Shown one piece after another: positions 8,529-17,363 of a DNA stretch of 64,000 bases (position 1 is its first letter; each line of letters opens with the position of its first letter). The notes beneath the pieces are model-generated. The model was given only the letters and a program-made list of their open reading frames with translations, ran no database searches and had not been told where the DNA came from. The position numbers and the translations under genes are program-made. The stretch spans positions 49,377 to 113,376 of the forward strand of contig NZ_JWLJ01000012.1 of the NCBI RefSeq assembly GCF_000813985.1, in the 5' to 3' direction. The DNA comes from Ruegeria sp. ANG-R (GTDB lineage Bacteria; Pseudomonadota; Alphaproteobacteria; Rhodobacterales; Rhodobacteraceae).

Positions 8529-10000
8529 GGGTTATCTCCACTCGTTTCAGGAACAGTATGGTATTGTTCCAGCCCTGAACGTGCCATGCGCTTTCTGAAT
8601 TCGGACACGGTGCCAGGCCAGAGCGTTGTGTTGCGCCCGTCGGCGTCCTGATACCAGGATGTGCAGCCCCCGGCTTGCCAGATGCTGTGGGCGTGACGAT
8701 CCTGCATCTCTTGCGTGAACGCAGATTGTTTGTTTGCGTCAGTCTCGACGATCCGAACGCCTTGCCTCTCCATGGCATCAAGAACGCGCCCTACATGGGC
8801 GACTTGCGCCTCGATCATCAGGACAACCGAATTGTGGCCCAAGCCGGTATGTGGCCCCAGAAGCATGAACAAATTCGGGAACCCGGCGATTGCGGTGCCC
8901 AGATTGGCTTTCATACCATCTGCCCAGGCTTGCTTTAGCGTCAGCCCATCCGCTCCGGTAATGTTCAGTCGCTTGACCATGTCCGTGACATGGAAACCGG
9001 TGCCCCAGATCAGGATGTCGGCCTCGACCCGGGTGCCGTCGGTCGCCGTGATTTCATGCCGATCAATCGAGGCAACGCCATGGGGAACCACGTCCACGTT
9101 GTTGCGCGCCAGTGCCGGATACCAGTCGTTTGAGCTGAGTATCCTTTTGCAGCCGATGGCGTAGTCAGGTGTGAGTGCTTTCTTCAGCGCCGGATCAGAG
9201 ATTGCACTGTCCATCGCCTGCCGCCACATCTTCATCGCGAAGGCAACCGCACGCGGCTCTCTCCGGAAGACGCGGTGCCGGAATTCGAACAACAGATAGA
9301 TCAGATGACGCCGAACACGGGGCAGCACTGGAAGGCGCCGATACAGGCGTCTTACCCAAGGTGCGATCGGCCCGTCGGGGCGTGGCAGGACATAGGGCGC
9401 ACTGCGTTGGAAGATGGTGACGTGTTGTGCCGATTTCGCGATTTCCGGTACGAATTGTACTGCCGACGCACCGGTTCCGATGACGGCGATCCGCTTGCCC
9501 GCCAACGCGATATCGTGGTCCCATTCGGCCGAATGGAAGCTGGGGCCGGAAAAACTGCAAGCTCCGGGGATGTCAGGTGTCCGGGGGAAGTGCAATGCAC
9601 CGATGGCCGAAACCAGAAACCGGGCCGACCAGCGGTGACCGCCCTTTGTTTCAACTTGCCAGCGTGTTCCATCCCAGCGGGCTGAGCTTAGTTCCTGGTA
9701 GAACCGGCACAGATCATACAGCCCCTCGCTGAGGGCGATTTGTTGCAGATAGGATTGGATCTCAGCGCCACCGGCATAGGCCCTGCTCCAATTTGCGTTC
9801 AAATGCGTCGCCATCGAGTAGAGATGCGAAGGAATATCGCAAGCGACACCGGGATAGGTGTTTTCGCGCCATGTTCCGCCGATATCACCCGCCTTCTCCA
9901 ATATGACAATGTCAGAGATACCGCGTCGGCGCGCCTCGAGCGCCATCGTCAGCCCGGAAAAACCCGCACCGATAATTAGCATGTCGGTTTCGGTGGCCAT
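8525..10000 (-). CDS. Baeyer-Villiger flavin monooxygenase
   Basis: The 491-residue FAD/NADPH enzyme inserts oxygen next to a ketone carbonyl to give an ester or lactone. Residues 7-40 are the FAD Rossmann motif ('IIGAGFSGLTMALEARRRG'), followed by 'DIGGTWRENTYPGVACDIPS', typical of this class. The Baeyer-Villiger fingerprint F-x-G-x3-H-x3-W-[PD] is present as 'FSGPSFHSAEWD' near residue 148. The NADPH motif 'VIGTGASAVQFVPEIA' follows. It is the first gene of a two-gene unit with the overlapping hydrolase and is 91 bases from paaX, suggesting a role in ketone or aryl-ketone use. Substrate range cannot be read from sequence. Confidence 0.88.
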   Translation of the reverse strand: MATETDMLIIGAGFSGLTMALEARRRGISDIVILEKAGDIGGTWRENTYPGVACDIPSHLYSMATHLNANWSRAYAGGAEIQSYLQQIALSEGLYDLCRFYQELSSARWDGTRWQVETKGGHRWSARFLVSAIGALHFPRTPDIPGACSFSGPSFHSAEWDHDIALAGKRIAVIGTGASAVQFVPEIAKSAQHVTIFQRSAPYVLPRPDGPIAPWVRRLYRRLPVLPRVRRHLIYLLFEFRHRVFRREPRAVAFAMKMWRQAMDSAISDPALKKALTPDYAIGCKRILSSNDWYPALARNNVDVVPHGVASIDRHEITATDGTRVEADILIWGTGFHVTDMVKRLNITGADGLTLKQAWADGMKANLGTAIAGFPNLFMLLGPHTGLGHNSVVLMIEAQVAHVGRVLDAMERQGVRIVETDANKQSAFTQEMQDRHAHSIWQAGGCTSWYQDADGRNTTLWPGTVSEFRKRMARSGLEQYHTVPETSGDNP

Positions 10001-10091
10001 ATCTGTTCCAGATCCTCCCGCAAGGTATCGTCAGGGAATTACCCCGCAATGATATGGGGCCGCACCACCGTCTGAACAGATTGCCTTTGAG

Positions 10092-10892
10092 TCAACCAGT
10101 GCCGCTGAGCGCTTCTGCGGGTGGACGAGGAAGCGTATCGAGAAGATTGAAAACGCTATCTCGGCACGCGGGGCCAGCCCAGTCCGGTGGGTAAAAGGCC
10201 ACGGGCAAGTCGGGCTGTCGGAGCACCACGCGCCGCCAGCGATGCACCAGTAGCGTGCGCAGCGTTGCGCTTTGAAGTGGCGCGGGTGACCAGTTTTCGG
10301 GGCGGGTTCGCGTGGCACGCTCGACCGCATCCAGCAACGCCTGACACGATTTACGCAGGTCTTTCGGGCACAGGCGATCCTGCAGCCACGTCGGAGCGGT
10401 CCGGGGCGAGATATCAAGACCCAGCAACCCGTCTGACTGATCCGGTGCGGGACCCGACCCCAGCGCTACACTCCGACTGATCGGGATATAATCGTGGCTG
10501 AGCATAACGTCCTCCAGCACCTGCGTGGTTCCCTCCTGAGCGATCAGCAAATGCCAGCGTTCAGCGGGCGTCGGGCCGCGGGCATAGATGCGTGGAGTAA
10601 CGGCTGCCGATTGCGTCCTCCCGAACTCGCTGAGAACATGCCGCGAGACGCGACCGATGCGATCGCTCTCAATCCAACCATCCTTCCGCAGCCGGTGCAG
10701 GGCAACGCGGATGGCTTCGGGTTTGATGCCCATCGGCTCGATAATCCGTGTCAATGCACCGCCGGAGATCTGAGTGCCGGGCTCCTGCGCCATATCGCCA
10801 AAGAGTGATACGATAACCGACCACACCCGCTGGTCATGCGGGTCCGCCAGTTCGGCTACAGTTGTTTCGAACCACGAGTTCTGTTTGCTCAT
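10092..10892 (-). CDS. paaX: PaaX-family transcriptional repressor of phenylacetate catabolism
   Basis: The 266-residue product has the PaaX layout: an N-terminal winged helix (about 20-95, 'SVIVSLFGDMAQEPG', 'IKPEAIRVALHRLRKDGWI') and a C-terminal ligand-sensing part with 'LVHRWRRVVLRQPDLP', typical of the family's last third. In E. coli PaaX represses the paa genes and is released by phenylacetyl-CoA. Here it lies 53 bases downstream of paaZ on the same strand, probably at the end of the TRAP-paaZ unit. A separate TetR regulator in this window also appears to control the pathway, so PaaX may act only on part of it or on the adjacent monooxygenase. Confidence 0.85.
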   Translation of the reverse strand: MSKQNSWFETTVAELADPHDQRVWSVIVSLFGDMAQEPGTQISGGALTRIIEPMGIKPEAIRVALHRLRKDGWIESDRIGRVSRHVLSEFGRTQSAAVTPRIYARGPTPAERWHLLIAQEGTTQVLEDVMLSHDYIPISRSVALGSGPAPDQSDGLLGLDISPRTAPTWLQDRLCPKDLRKSCQALLDAVERATRTRPENWSPAPLQSATLRTLLVHRWRRVVLRQPDLPVAFYPPDWAGPACRDSVFNLLDTLPRPPAEALSGTG

Positions 10893-10945
10893 ACGACCAG
10901 CTTATCCTGTCCGCGCAAACAAGAAAAACAGGTATGTGCTGCTGC

Positions 10946-12970
10946 TCAGCAGGCGTTCATTGTCAGCAGCTCATATTCGGCGACCAACTCGTCATCCTGA
11001 TTTGTCAGGGTCACATGCCAGCGCACTTCGCCATATTCGTCGTTCCGTAGCGTCTTCTTTTTGACCGTCAGGCGGACTTTGATGCTGTCACCTGCGACAA
11101 CGGGTTTCATGAAGCGCAAACCGTCCAGCCCCGTATTGGCGAGAACCGGCCCCTCGTTCGGTTCGACAAACAGGCCTGCCGCGAAGCTGAGCAACAGATA
11201 GCCATGCGCCACCCGGCCCGGGAAGAACGGATTTCGCGCCGCCGCATCCTCGTCCATATGGGCATAGAAGGTGTCGCCGGTGAAATTGGCGAAGTGTTCG
11301 ATATCCGCCAGCGAGATGGTGCGGGAAGCGGTGTGCAGCGTTTCGCCGATGCTCAGTTCGCCGAACTTACGGGTGAAGGGGTGCGCAGGACCTTTGATTT
11401 CGGGCGCGCCGGGCACCCAGTTGGAGCTGATTTCGGTCAGTATGCGCGGCGAACCCTGTATCGCGGTGCGCTGCATATAGTGTTTCACACCGCGCACGCC
11501 GCCCATTTCTTCGCCTCCGCCCGCACGGCCCGGCCCGCCATGTATCATATGCGGCAGCGGCGAGCCGTGACCCGTCGACTCTGCCATCGAGTCACGGTCG
11601 TTGATGTAAATTCGCCCATTATACGCCGCCGTGCCCATCACAACATCGCGCGCGACATTGGTGTCGTGGGTGATCAGCGACGTCACCAAAGAGCCCTGAC
11701 CCCGATTGGCCAACGCCACCGCATGATTCAGATCGCGATAGCCCATGAGAGTCGAAACCGGGCCGAATGCCTCGGTGTCATGGATGCGTAGCGCGGTGTC
11801 GGGATTGGCGCAGTGGAACAGCATCGGGGGAACAAATGCGCCGGTCTCGGGGCCTTGCAGGTCGAACGCATCCGGGTTGCCGAATACCCGTTCGGCCTCT
11901 TGCCCGATCAGGGCGGCTTTTTCGAGTACATCGGCCTTTTGCCCTTTTGACACAAGCGCGCCCATGCGTGTGGTCTCTGCCCGAGGATCGCCGATGGTGA
12001 TCTTGGCCAGCCGCGCCGACAGCGCATCAATCACCGCGTTGACCTGCGCCTCGGGCGCAATGATGCGTCGGATGGCCGTGCATTTCTGGCCCGCCTTGGT
12101 GGTCATCTCGCGGGTGACTTCCTTGACAAACAGATCGAACTCGGGCGTGCCGGGTACCGCATCCGGGCCAAGGATCGATGCATTCAGACTGTCCTGTTCG
12201 GCCACGAACCGGACTGAATTTTGCAGTATCGCGGGCGTCTTCCGCAACTTAAGCGCGGTATCCGCAGAGCCGGTAAAGCTGACCACATCCTGACAGCCCA
12301 GGTGATCCAGCATGTCGCCCAATCCGCCCGACACCAACTGCAATGCTCCAGCGGGCAGGATACCGCTGTCCAGCATGATCCGGACGGCCAGTTCGGTCAC
12401 GTAGCAGCTATTGGTGGCTGGTTTTACTATGGCCGGAACTCCGGCCAACAAGGTCGGCGCCAGCTTTTCGAGCATCCCCCATACCGGGAAATTGAAAGCG
12501 TTGATATGAACCGCCACGCCAAGCAAGGGCGTGCATATATGCTGGCCAAGAAAAGTACCGTTGCGCGAAAGTTGCTCGGCGTCGCCATCCAGATAAACCT
12601 GCGAATCCGGCATCTCTCGCCGTCCCTTCGAGGCAAAGACAAACATGGTGCCGATGCCGCCATCGATATCGATCAGGTGGTCTTTCTGGGTTGCGCCTGT
12701 TTCGAAACTCAGGTCGTAAAGCGCCTGTTTATGCGCTGAAAGCTCCTGCGCCAGCGCCTTTAACATCCGCGCACGGTCATGAAACGTGAGTTTGCGCAGT
12801 GCTGGGCCACCGGTACTGCGCGCGAAGTCCAGCATGGACTGCACATCAAGCGCCGCGTTCCCGGCAGTTGCGAACGGTGCACCGGTGATGGCGGATGCGA
12901 TGGTACGTGCGCCGTTTCCAGGCGCGATCCATGCGCCAGCGGCAAAGCTGGAAATCTGATGCAGGGACAT
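10946..12970 (-). CDS. paaZ: PaaZ: oxepin-CoA hydrolase / semialdehyde dehydrogenase
   Basis: The start at ATG 12970 follows AGGAGAACACC and gives 674 residues (E. coli PaaZ has 681). Residues 1 to about 530 form an aldehyde dehydrogenase with the catalytic Cys in 'TTKAGQKCTAIRR' and the Glu-loop 'EQDSLNAS'. The rest is a MaoC/R-hydratase domain ('GRVAHGYLLLSFAAGLF', 'ANTGLDGLRFMKPV'). The hydratase part opens the oxepin-CoA ring and the dehydrogenase part oxidises the resulting semialdehyde with NADP+, giving 3-oxo-5,6-dehydrosuberyl-CoA. The gene follows a TRAP transporter by 28 bases, so uptake and ring cleavage are linked. Confidence 0.93.
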   Translation of the reverse strand: MSLHQISSFAAGAWIAPGNGARTIASAITGAPFATAGNAALDVQSMLDFARSTGGPALRKLTFHDRARMLKALAQELSAHKQALYDLSFETGATQKDHLIDIDGGIGTMFVFASKGRREMPDSQVYLDGDAEQLSRNGTFLGQHICTPLLGVAVHINAFNFPVWGMLEKLAPTLLAGVPAIVKPATNSCYVTELAVRIMLDSGILPAGALQLVSGGLGDMLDHLGCQDVVSFTGSADTALKLRKTPAILQNSVRFVAEQDSLNASILGPDAVPGTPEFDLFVKEVTREMTTKAGQKCTAIRRIIAPEAQVNAVIDALSARLAKITIGDPRAETTRMGALVSKGQKADVLEKAALIGQEAERVFGNPDAFDLQGPETGAFVPPMLFHCANPDTALRIHDTEAFGPVSTLMGYRDLNHAVALANRGQGSLVTSLITHDTNVARDVVMGTAAYNGRIYINDRDSMAESTGHGSPLPHMIHGGPGRAGGGEEMGGVRGVKHYMQRTAIQGSPRILTEISSNWVPGAPEIKGPAHPFTRKFGELSIGETLHTASRTISLADIEHFANFTGDTFYAHMDEDAAARNPFFPGRVAHGYLLLSFAAGLFVEPNEGPVLANTGLDGLRFMKPVVAGDSIKVRLTVKKKTLRNDEYGEVRWHVTLTNQDDELVAEYELLTMNAC

Positions 12971-12998
12971 GGTGTTCTCCTGTTTGATGAGGCGAGGC

Positions 12999-14351
12999 TT
13001 AATGCCCCAACGCGCCCATTTGCTGCGGCAGGTACAGAACCACGATGGGCACAAGCACGATCAGCGCGAGGCGGAAGATATCGGCGACCCAGAATGGGGT
13101 AACGCCACGAAAGATGGTGCCAGTCGAAACGTCCCCCACCACACCTTTCAGGATGAAGACGTTCAGGCCCACGGGCGGCGTGATCAGAGAGATTTCGGTG
13201 ACAACCACAACAACGATGCCGAACCAGATCGGGTCATAGCCGAGCGATGTGACCAGCGGGAAGAAGATCGGGACCGTCAGCAACAGCATCGAGAGGGATT
13301 CGAAGACGCAACCCAGAATGATGTAAATGCCAAGGATCATCAGGATCACTACAAAGGGTGACACATCGTAGGCCGTGACCAGTGCGATCAGAGCCTCAGG
13401 CAGGCCCGCCAGATTTATGAAGTTCGAGAAAATCTGCGCGCCGATCAGCACCGCGAACAGCGCCGAGGCAGTAAAACAGGTCTCTTTCAGCACCTCGAAG
13501 GTTGAGCCAACGGTCAGGCCACCCCGAAACAGGGCGATCAGGAACGCTCCGGCGGCGCCCATGCCCGCAGCCTCGGTGGGGGAGAAGGTTAGGTTTAGCG
13601 GCTCAAAGTCGAACGCTCCGTAAAGTCCGCCTATCACCAGAAAGAACAGCAGCAGCACAGCCCAGACCGAACCCAGCGCGCGAATGCGTTCAGACCAGCT
13701 GGCGCGTTCCCCGGCGGGCCCGGCCTCGGGGGTGCGCCAGACAGTCCAGCGCACGGCGAAGAGATAGAAGAGAATGCCCAAAATGCCGGGGATGATACCG
13801 GCCATGAACAGTTTCCCGATCGAGGTTTCGGTGAGCAGCCCATAGATGACGAGAATGACCGAGGGCGGTATCAGGATGCCCAGCGTGCCACCTGCGGCAA
13901 TCGAGGCTGTCGAGAGCTCATCGGAATAGCCATATCGACGCATTTCCGGCATGGCGACCTTTGACATGGTCGCGGCTGTGGCCAGTGACGATCCGCAGAT
14001 AGCCGAGAAACCACCGCAGGCTGCAACGGTCGCCATGGCGATGCCGCCCCGCATATGCCCCAGAAAGGCGTTGGAAACCGCATAAAGCTCGCGCGCCATG
14101 CCGCCTTTGTTCACGAATAATCCCATCAGAATGAACAGCGGCACCACCGACAAACCATAGTCCTGCGCGGTGTCGGTGATCTGGCGGCCCACCATGGACA
14201 TCGCAGCCTTCAGCCCACGCTCGTCAAAGATCGAGCCGCCGCGTTCGTAGGCAAAACCCAGTGTACCGACAAGGCCCATGGCGAAGACAATGGGCAGGCG
14301 CAGCAGCACCAGAATCAAGACAATCGCAAATCCGATCAGCGCTGCGGTCAT
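12999..14351 (-). CDS. dctM: TRAP transporter large permease (DctM)
   Basis: The 450-residue membrane protein has about 12 hydrophobic segments and DctM signatures 'GLFVNKGGMARELYAVSNAF', 'ASIAAGGTLGILIPPSV' and 'SLITPPVGLNVF'. It forms the substrate channel, driven by a sodium gradient. Its start overlaps the dctQ stop (TAATG). Because the transporter operon runs into paaZ and paaX, the substrate is plausibly phenylacetate or a related aromatic acid, but sequence does not show this. Confidence 0.92.
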   Translation of the reverse strand: MTAALIGFAIVLILVLLRLPIVFAMGLVGTLGFAYERGGSIFDERGLKAAMSMVGRQITDTAQDYGLSVVPLFILMGLFVNKGGMARELYAVSNAFLGHMRGGIAMATVAACGGFSAICGSSLATAATMSKVAMPEMRRYGYSDELSTASIAAGGTLGILIPPSVILVIYGLLTETSIGKLFMAGIIPGILGILFYLFAVRWTVWRTPEAGPAGERASWSERIRALGSVWAVLLLFFLVIGGLYGAFDFEPLNLTFSPTEAAGMGAAGAFLIALFRGGLTVGSTFEVLKETCFTASALFAVLIGAQIFSNFINLAGLPEALIALVTAYDVSPFVVILMILGIYIILGCVFESLSMLLLTVPIFFPLVTSLGYDPIWFGIVVVVVTEISLITPPVGLNVFILKGVVGDVSTGTIFRGVTPFWVADIFRLALIVLVPIVVLYLPQQMGALGH

Positions 14352-14854
14352 TACATAGGCTCCGACAGAGAATTGGGGGCAAAGGCTTTGAGCAGGCCGG
14401 TCGCTATCATCACCAGCGCCGTTACGGCGACGGAAAGCGTGATGAACCAGCCGATCAGATATGTCGGGATCGAGAGGTATTCGGTGACGTCTCCGTAATC
14501 CCTTGCGCGTTCAGCGAGAATCCAGACGCGCTGAACCGGCCAGAACAGCATGACGCCACTGGCCAGATAAATCACGACATCCCGGGCACGCGACAGATGC
14601 AGGCGATGGAAAATACCGTCAGTCAGGTCAACCGCGATATGGCCGTTTGTCGTGGAAATGATGGGCAGGACAGAGAATACCAGAATGGCCATCAAAATGC
14701 GGGTCAATTCAGTCGCCGCCTCAATCGGGGCATTGAAAACCGAGCGCAGAATGACGTCACAAAAGGTCATCACCATGAGGATAAACAAAGCGATACTGGC
14801 CACGATCACCGGAAGGATACTCGCGCGGCGAACAAACTGAATGAAGGGGGACAT
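14351..14854 (-). CDS. dctQ: TRAP transporter small permease (DctQ)
   Basis: I place the start at ATG 14854 behind AGAGGTGCCG; a GTG six bases earlier is less likely. The 167-residue protein has four membrane helices and the DctQ-type motif 'TFCDVILRSVFNAPIEAATE' in its first third. It pairs with the large permease and overlaps it by one base. It lies 58 bases after the binding-protein gene. Confidence 0.9.
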   Translation of the reverse strand: MSPFIQFVRRASILPVIVASIALFILMVMTFCDVILRSVFNAPIEAATELTRILMAILVFSVLPIISTTNGHIAVDLTDGIFHRLHLSRARDVVIYLASGVMLFWPVQRVWILAERARDYGDVTEYLSIPTYLIGWFITLSVAVTALVMIATGLLKAFAPNSLSEPM

Positions 14855-14912
14855 CGGCACCTCTTACAGGGCAATGGTACCGGGGCGGCTCGGGGACCGC
14901 CCCGCTATCGGA

Positions 14913-15932
14913 TCAGTTCGACGACATTTCCGACTTGATCATGTCATAGGCCGCCTGAGCATCAACACCCGCCGCGTCAACCTCGGCAATGACCTTGCCA
15001 CGGACATCTTCGGCAATGGCCGAGAATTTCTCCATGTCCGCGTCGCTGGCCGCATTGATGGTATTGCCCTCGGTGGCTTCGGTCGCCTCGCGACCAGTGG
15101 CATCGATTTCGTCCCAGATTTTACCGATTTCACGGCTGAGAGGTTCACCAAACACGTTTTCTTCCAATGCCGCCTGCAGGTCTTCGGGCAGATCGGCGAA
15201 AGTATCTTCATTCATGATGAAGGCAAAGGAACCCCGATACAGGCCGCCGGGCATTTCATAGACGTTCTGTGCCACTTCGGTCAGTTTGAAACCCTTGCGG
15301 GATTCCAGCGGCATGACAACCCCGTCTGCGGCCTTTGAGGCAAGCGTCTCATAGACTTTCGGAGCAGGAACCTGAATGCCGGTTGCGCCAAGCGCTGCGC
15401 CGACGTCACCGCCGACACCACCCGGGATGCGAACCTTAAGGCCCGCGACGTCGTCAAGCGAGGTGACAGGGCTACTGGAATGCAACTGCGCGGGACCATG
15501 TGTGTGCAGTGCGATGACCTTTACGCCACGATGCTCATCCGCTGCCTTCAGATGCTCGTCATAGGCGCGCCAGTAGGCCACCGAGGCGTCCTCGGCAGAG
15601 CCTTCGTAGCCGGGAAGCTCGATCAGTTTGGTGGTGACAAAACGCCCGGGCTGATAGCCGTGAAAGATGATCGAGGCATCCGCCGCGCCATCCATGATCA
15701 GGTCCATTTGCGCAGGTGGCGGTGCGATGCCCAGCTTAAGCTCGGCTGTGACCTGCCCATCGGTGGCCTCTTCAACCATCTCGACGAATTTGGGCCACAT
15801 CTTCGCATTGATGCCGTGGGTGGGCGGCGCCCAGCTTGAGATTGTCAGGGTATAATCGGCCGCAAAAGCGATGGTGCCGGACACCGCCAGCGTCGCCGAG
15901 GCCAGCAGGGTGGTAAGCTTGGTGAATTTCAT
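14913..15932 (-). CDS. dctP: TRAP transporter periplasmic binding protein (DctP)
   Basis: The 339-residue product begins with a secretion signal ending 'VSGTIAFAAD'. The body has the DctP pattern: 'LTISSWAPPTHGIN', 'VTAELKLGIAPPPAQMDLIM', and the ligand-arginine region 'DVAGLKVRIPGGVGGD'. It captures a carboxylate ligand for the DctQM permease. A strong GAGGAGGAG ribosome site precedes the start. The first gene of the unit, it is divergent from paaG with about 200 bases between, including the inverted repeat at 16075-16093. Ligand is unknown; neighbours suggest an aromatic acid. Confidence 0.9.
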   Translation of the reverse strand: MKFTKLTTLLASATLAVSGTIAFAADYTLTISSWAPPTHGINAKMWPKFVEMVEEATDGQVTAELKLGIAPPPAQMDLIMDGAADASIIFHGYQPGRFVTTKLIELPGYEGSAEDASVAYWRAYDEHLKAADEHRGVKVIALHTHGPAQLHSSSPVTSLDDVAGLKVRIPGGVGGDVGAALGATGIQVPAPKVYETLASKAADGVVMPLESRKGFKLTEVAQNVYEMPGGLYRGSFAFIMNEDTFADLPEDLQAALEENVFGEPLSREIGKIWDEIDATGREATEATEGNTINAASDADMEKFSAIAEDVRGKVIAEVDAAGVDAQAAYDMIKSEMSSN

Positions 15933-16074
15933 GACCGGGTCTCCTCCTCAAAAGCGCAAGTCGTGAATGTGTTAATGGTACGTTTTGTAACTATCAACGA
16001 TGAGCAGGTCCGGGCAACGAGTTGACTAAGGCGCTTATCTGATCGTCGAGTCACAAAGGGCTGTAGAATTTATT

Positions 16075-16093
16075 GACCAACCGTTCGGTTTAT
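16075..16093. promoter_or_regulatory. Candidate PaaR/TetR operator in the dctP-paaG divergent region
   Basis: GACCAACCGTTCGGTTTAT contains the perfect inverted repeat AACCG-TT-CGGTT. It agrees with 25224-25242, in front of paaJ, at 14 of 19 positions. It lies 40 bases before the paaG start. The same distance and a near-identical core at two paa promoters point to one regulator, most simply the TetR protein at 18693. Confidence 0.65.
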
Positions 16094-16132
16094 GCAAGAT
16101 ATTTATTGTAACTTATGCAAAGCGAACTGGGT

Positions 16133-16918
16133 ATGTCTGATACGATTATTTCGCAGAATCACGGTCAATGGGTGGAAATCACATTAAACCGCCCCGATCG
16201 TTTGAATAGCTTTACCGACGAGATGCACTTTGCTCTGCGGTCTGCACTGGAGGCCGCGCGCGACGGTGGTGCCCGAGCCGTGCTGTTAACTGGTGCGGGG
16301 AGAGGGTTTTGTGCCGGGCAGGATTTAGGTGACCGCAATCCAGCCACGATGGAAGGACCACCTGATCTGGGTTATACGGTCCGTGCCTTTTATGCCCCCT
16401 TGGTGCGCCTGATCCGGTCACTGAATTTTCCGGTTGTTTGCGCCGTAAACGGTGTTGCCGCCGGGGCTGGCGCAAATCTCGCACTGGCTTGTGACGTGGT
16501 GCTTGCTGCCGAATCCGCCAAGTTCATCCAATCGTTTTCGAAGGTCGGCCTGATTCCCGACACCGGTGGAAGCTGGCATTTACCGCATCTCCTGGGCGAA
16601 GCACGGGCGAAGGGTCTGGCGCTGACAGGTCAGCCATTACCGGCGCAACAAGCCGCGGACTGGGGCATGATCTGGAAGGCTCTGCCCGATGCCGATCTGA
16701 TGTCCGAGGCGCGTGCCCTGACAGAGCAGTTTGCCAATGGGCCAACACTGGGCCTGGGGCTTACCAAGCAGACCATTCAGGCCGCTACCGTGAATTCCCT
16801 GACCGACCATCTGGAGGTCGAGGCGGACGCAATGAAAACCTGTGGGCAAAGCGCGGATTACGCCGAAGGCGTGACCGCGTTTCTGGAAAAGCGCGCCCCC
16901 GTTTTTCGAGGTGAATGA
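16133..16918 (+). CDS. paaG: PaaG: 1,2-epoxyphenylacetyl-CoA isomerase
   Basis: I choose ATG 16133 (MSDTIISQNHG), the length seen in PaaG; an ATG 18 bases upstream is also possible. The 261-residue crotonase-fold protein has 'TLNRPDRLNSFTDEMH', the CoA-binding 'GRGFCAGQDLGDRNP' and 'GVAAGAGANLALACD' for the oxyanion hole. PaaG converts ring-epoxide phenylacetyl-CoA to oxepin-CoA, between PaaABCE and PaaZ. The Gln-Asp-Leu form of 'AGQDL' is shared with PaaG rather than general enoyl-CoA hydratases. It opens the paaG-paaI-paaK-tetR unit. Confidence 0.9.
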   Translation: MSDTIISQNHGQWVEITLNRPDRLNSFTDEMHFALRSALEAARDGGARAVLLTGAGRGFCAGQDLGDRNPATMEGPPDLGYTVRAFYAPLVRLIRSLNFPVVCAVNGVAAGAGANLALACDVVLAAESAKFIQSFSKVGLIPDTGGSWHLPHLLGEARAKGLALTGQPLPAQQAADWGMIWKALPDADLMSEARALTEQFANGPTLGLGLTKQTIQAATVNSLTDHLEVEADAMKTCGQSADYAEGVTAFLEKRAPVFRGE

Positions 16919-16919
16919 A

Positions 16920-17348
16920 ATGACACCGAAAGATCGTGCGGAAAAAGCGGCAACCACGATGTGGGGACGGGACAATGCCTCGAAATGGGCGGGGATGAAG
17001 CTAGTCGAGGTGAACGAAGGGACCGCGACGCTTGAGCTGCAGGTTACCGATCACCATTGCAACGGGCACGGCATCTGCCACGGAGGGGTGACTTTTATGC
17101 TGGCGGACAGCGCCTTTGCGTTTGCCTGCAACAGCCGCAACCAGTCTACCGTCGCGCAGCACAACGTGATCAGTTATGTCGCGCCCGCCCGGGCTGGCGA
17201 TCTGCTGACCGCCCGAGCCAGCGAACAAAGCCTGACCGGGCGCAGCGGTATCTATGATGTCACCGTAACCAATCAGACCGGCCAGAAGATCGCCGAGTTT
17301 CGCGGGTTTTCCCGCGCGGTCAAAGGCCCGGTTTTCGATGAGACCTGA
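16920..17348 (+). CDS. paaI: PaaI: hydroxyphenylacetyl-CoA thioesterase
   Basis: I choose ATG 16920, five bases after GGTGA; a GTG at 16911 is an alternative. The 142-residue hotdog-fold protein carries the PaaI signature 'GHGICHGGVTFMLADSAFAF', including the catalytic HGG loop and aspartate. PaaI releases CoA from dead-end hydroxylated phenylacetyl-CoA, freeing the pathway. It overlaps or abuts the paaG stop. Length matches the family (about 140). Confidence 0.9.
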   Translation: MTPKDRAEKAATTMWGRDNASKWAGMKLVEVNEGTATLELQVTDHHCNGHGICHGGVTFMLADSAFAFACNSRNQSTVAQHNVISYVAPARAGDLLTARASEQSLTGRSGIYDVTVTNQTGQKIAEFRGFSRAVKGPVFDET

Positions 17349-17363
17349 TATGAGGGAGAGAGC

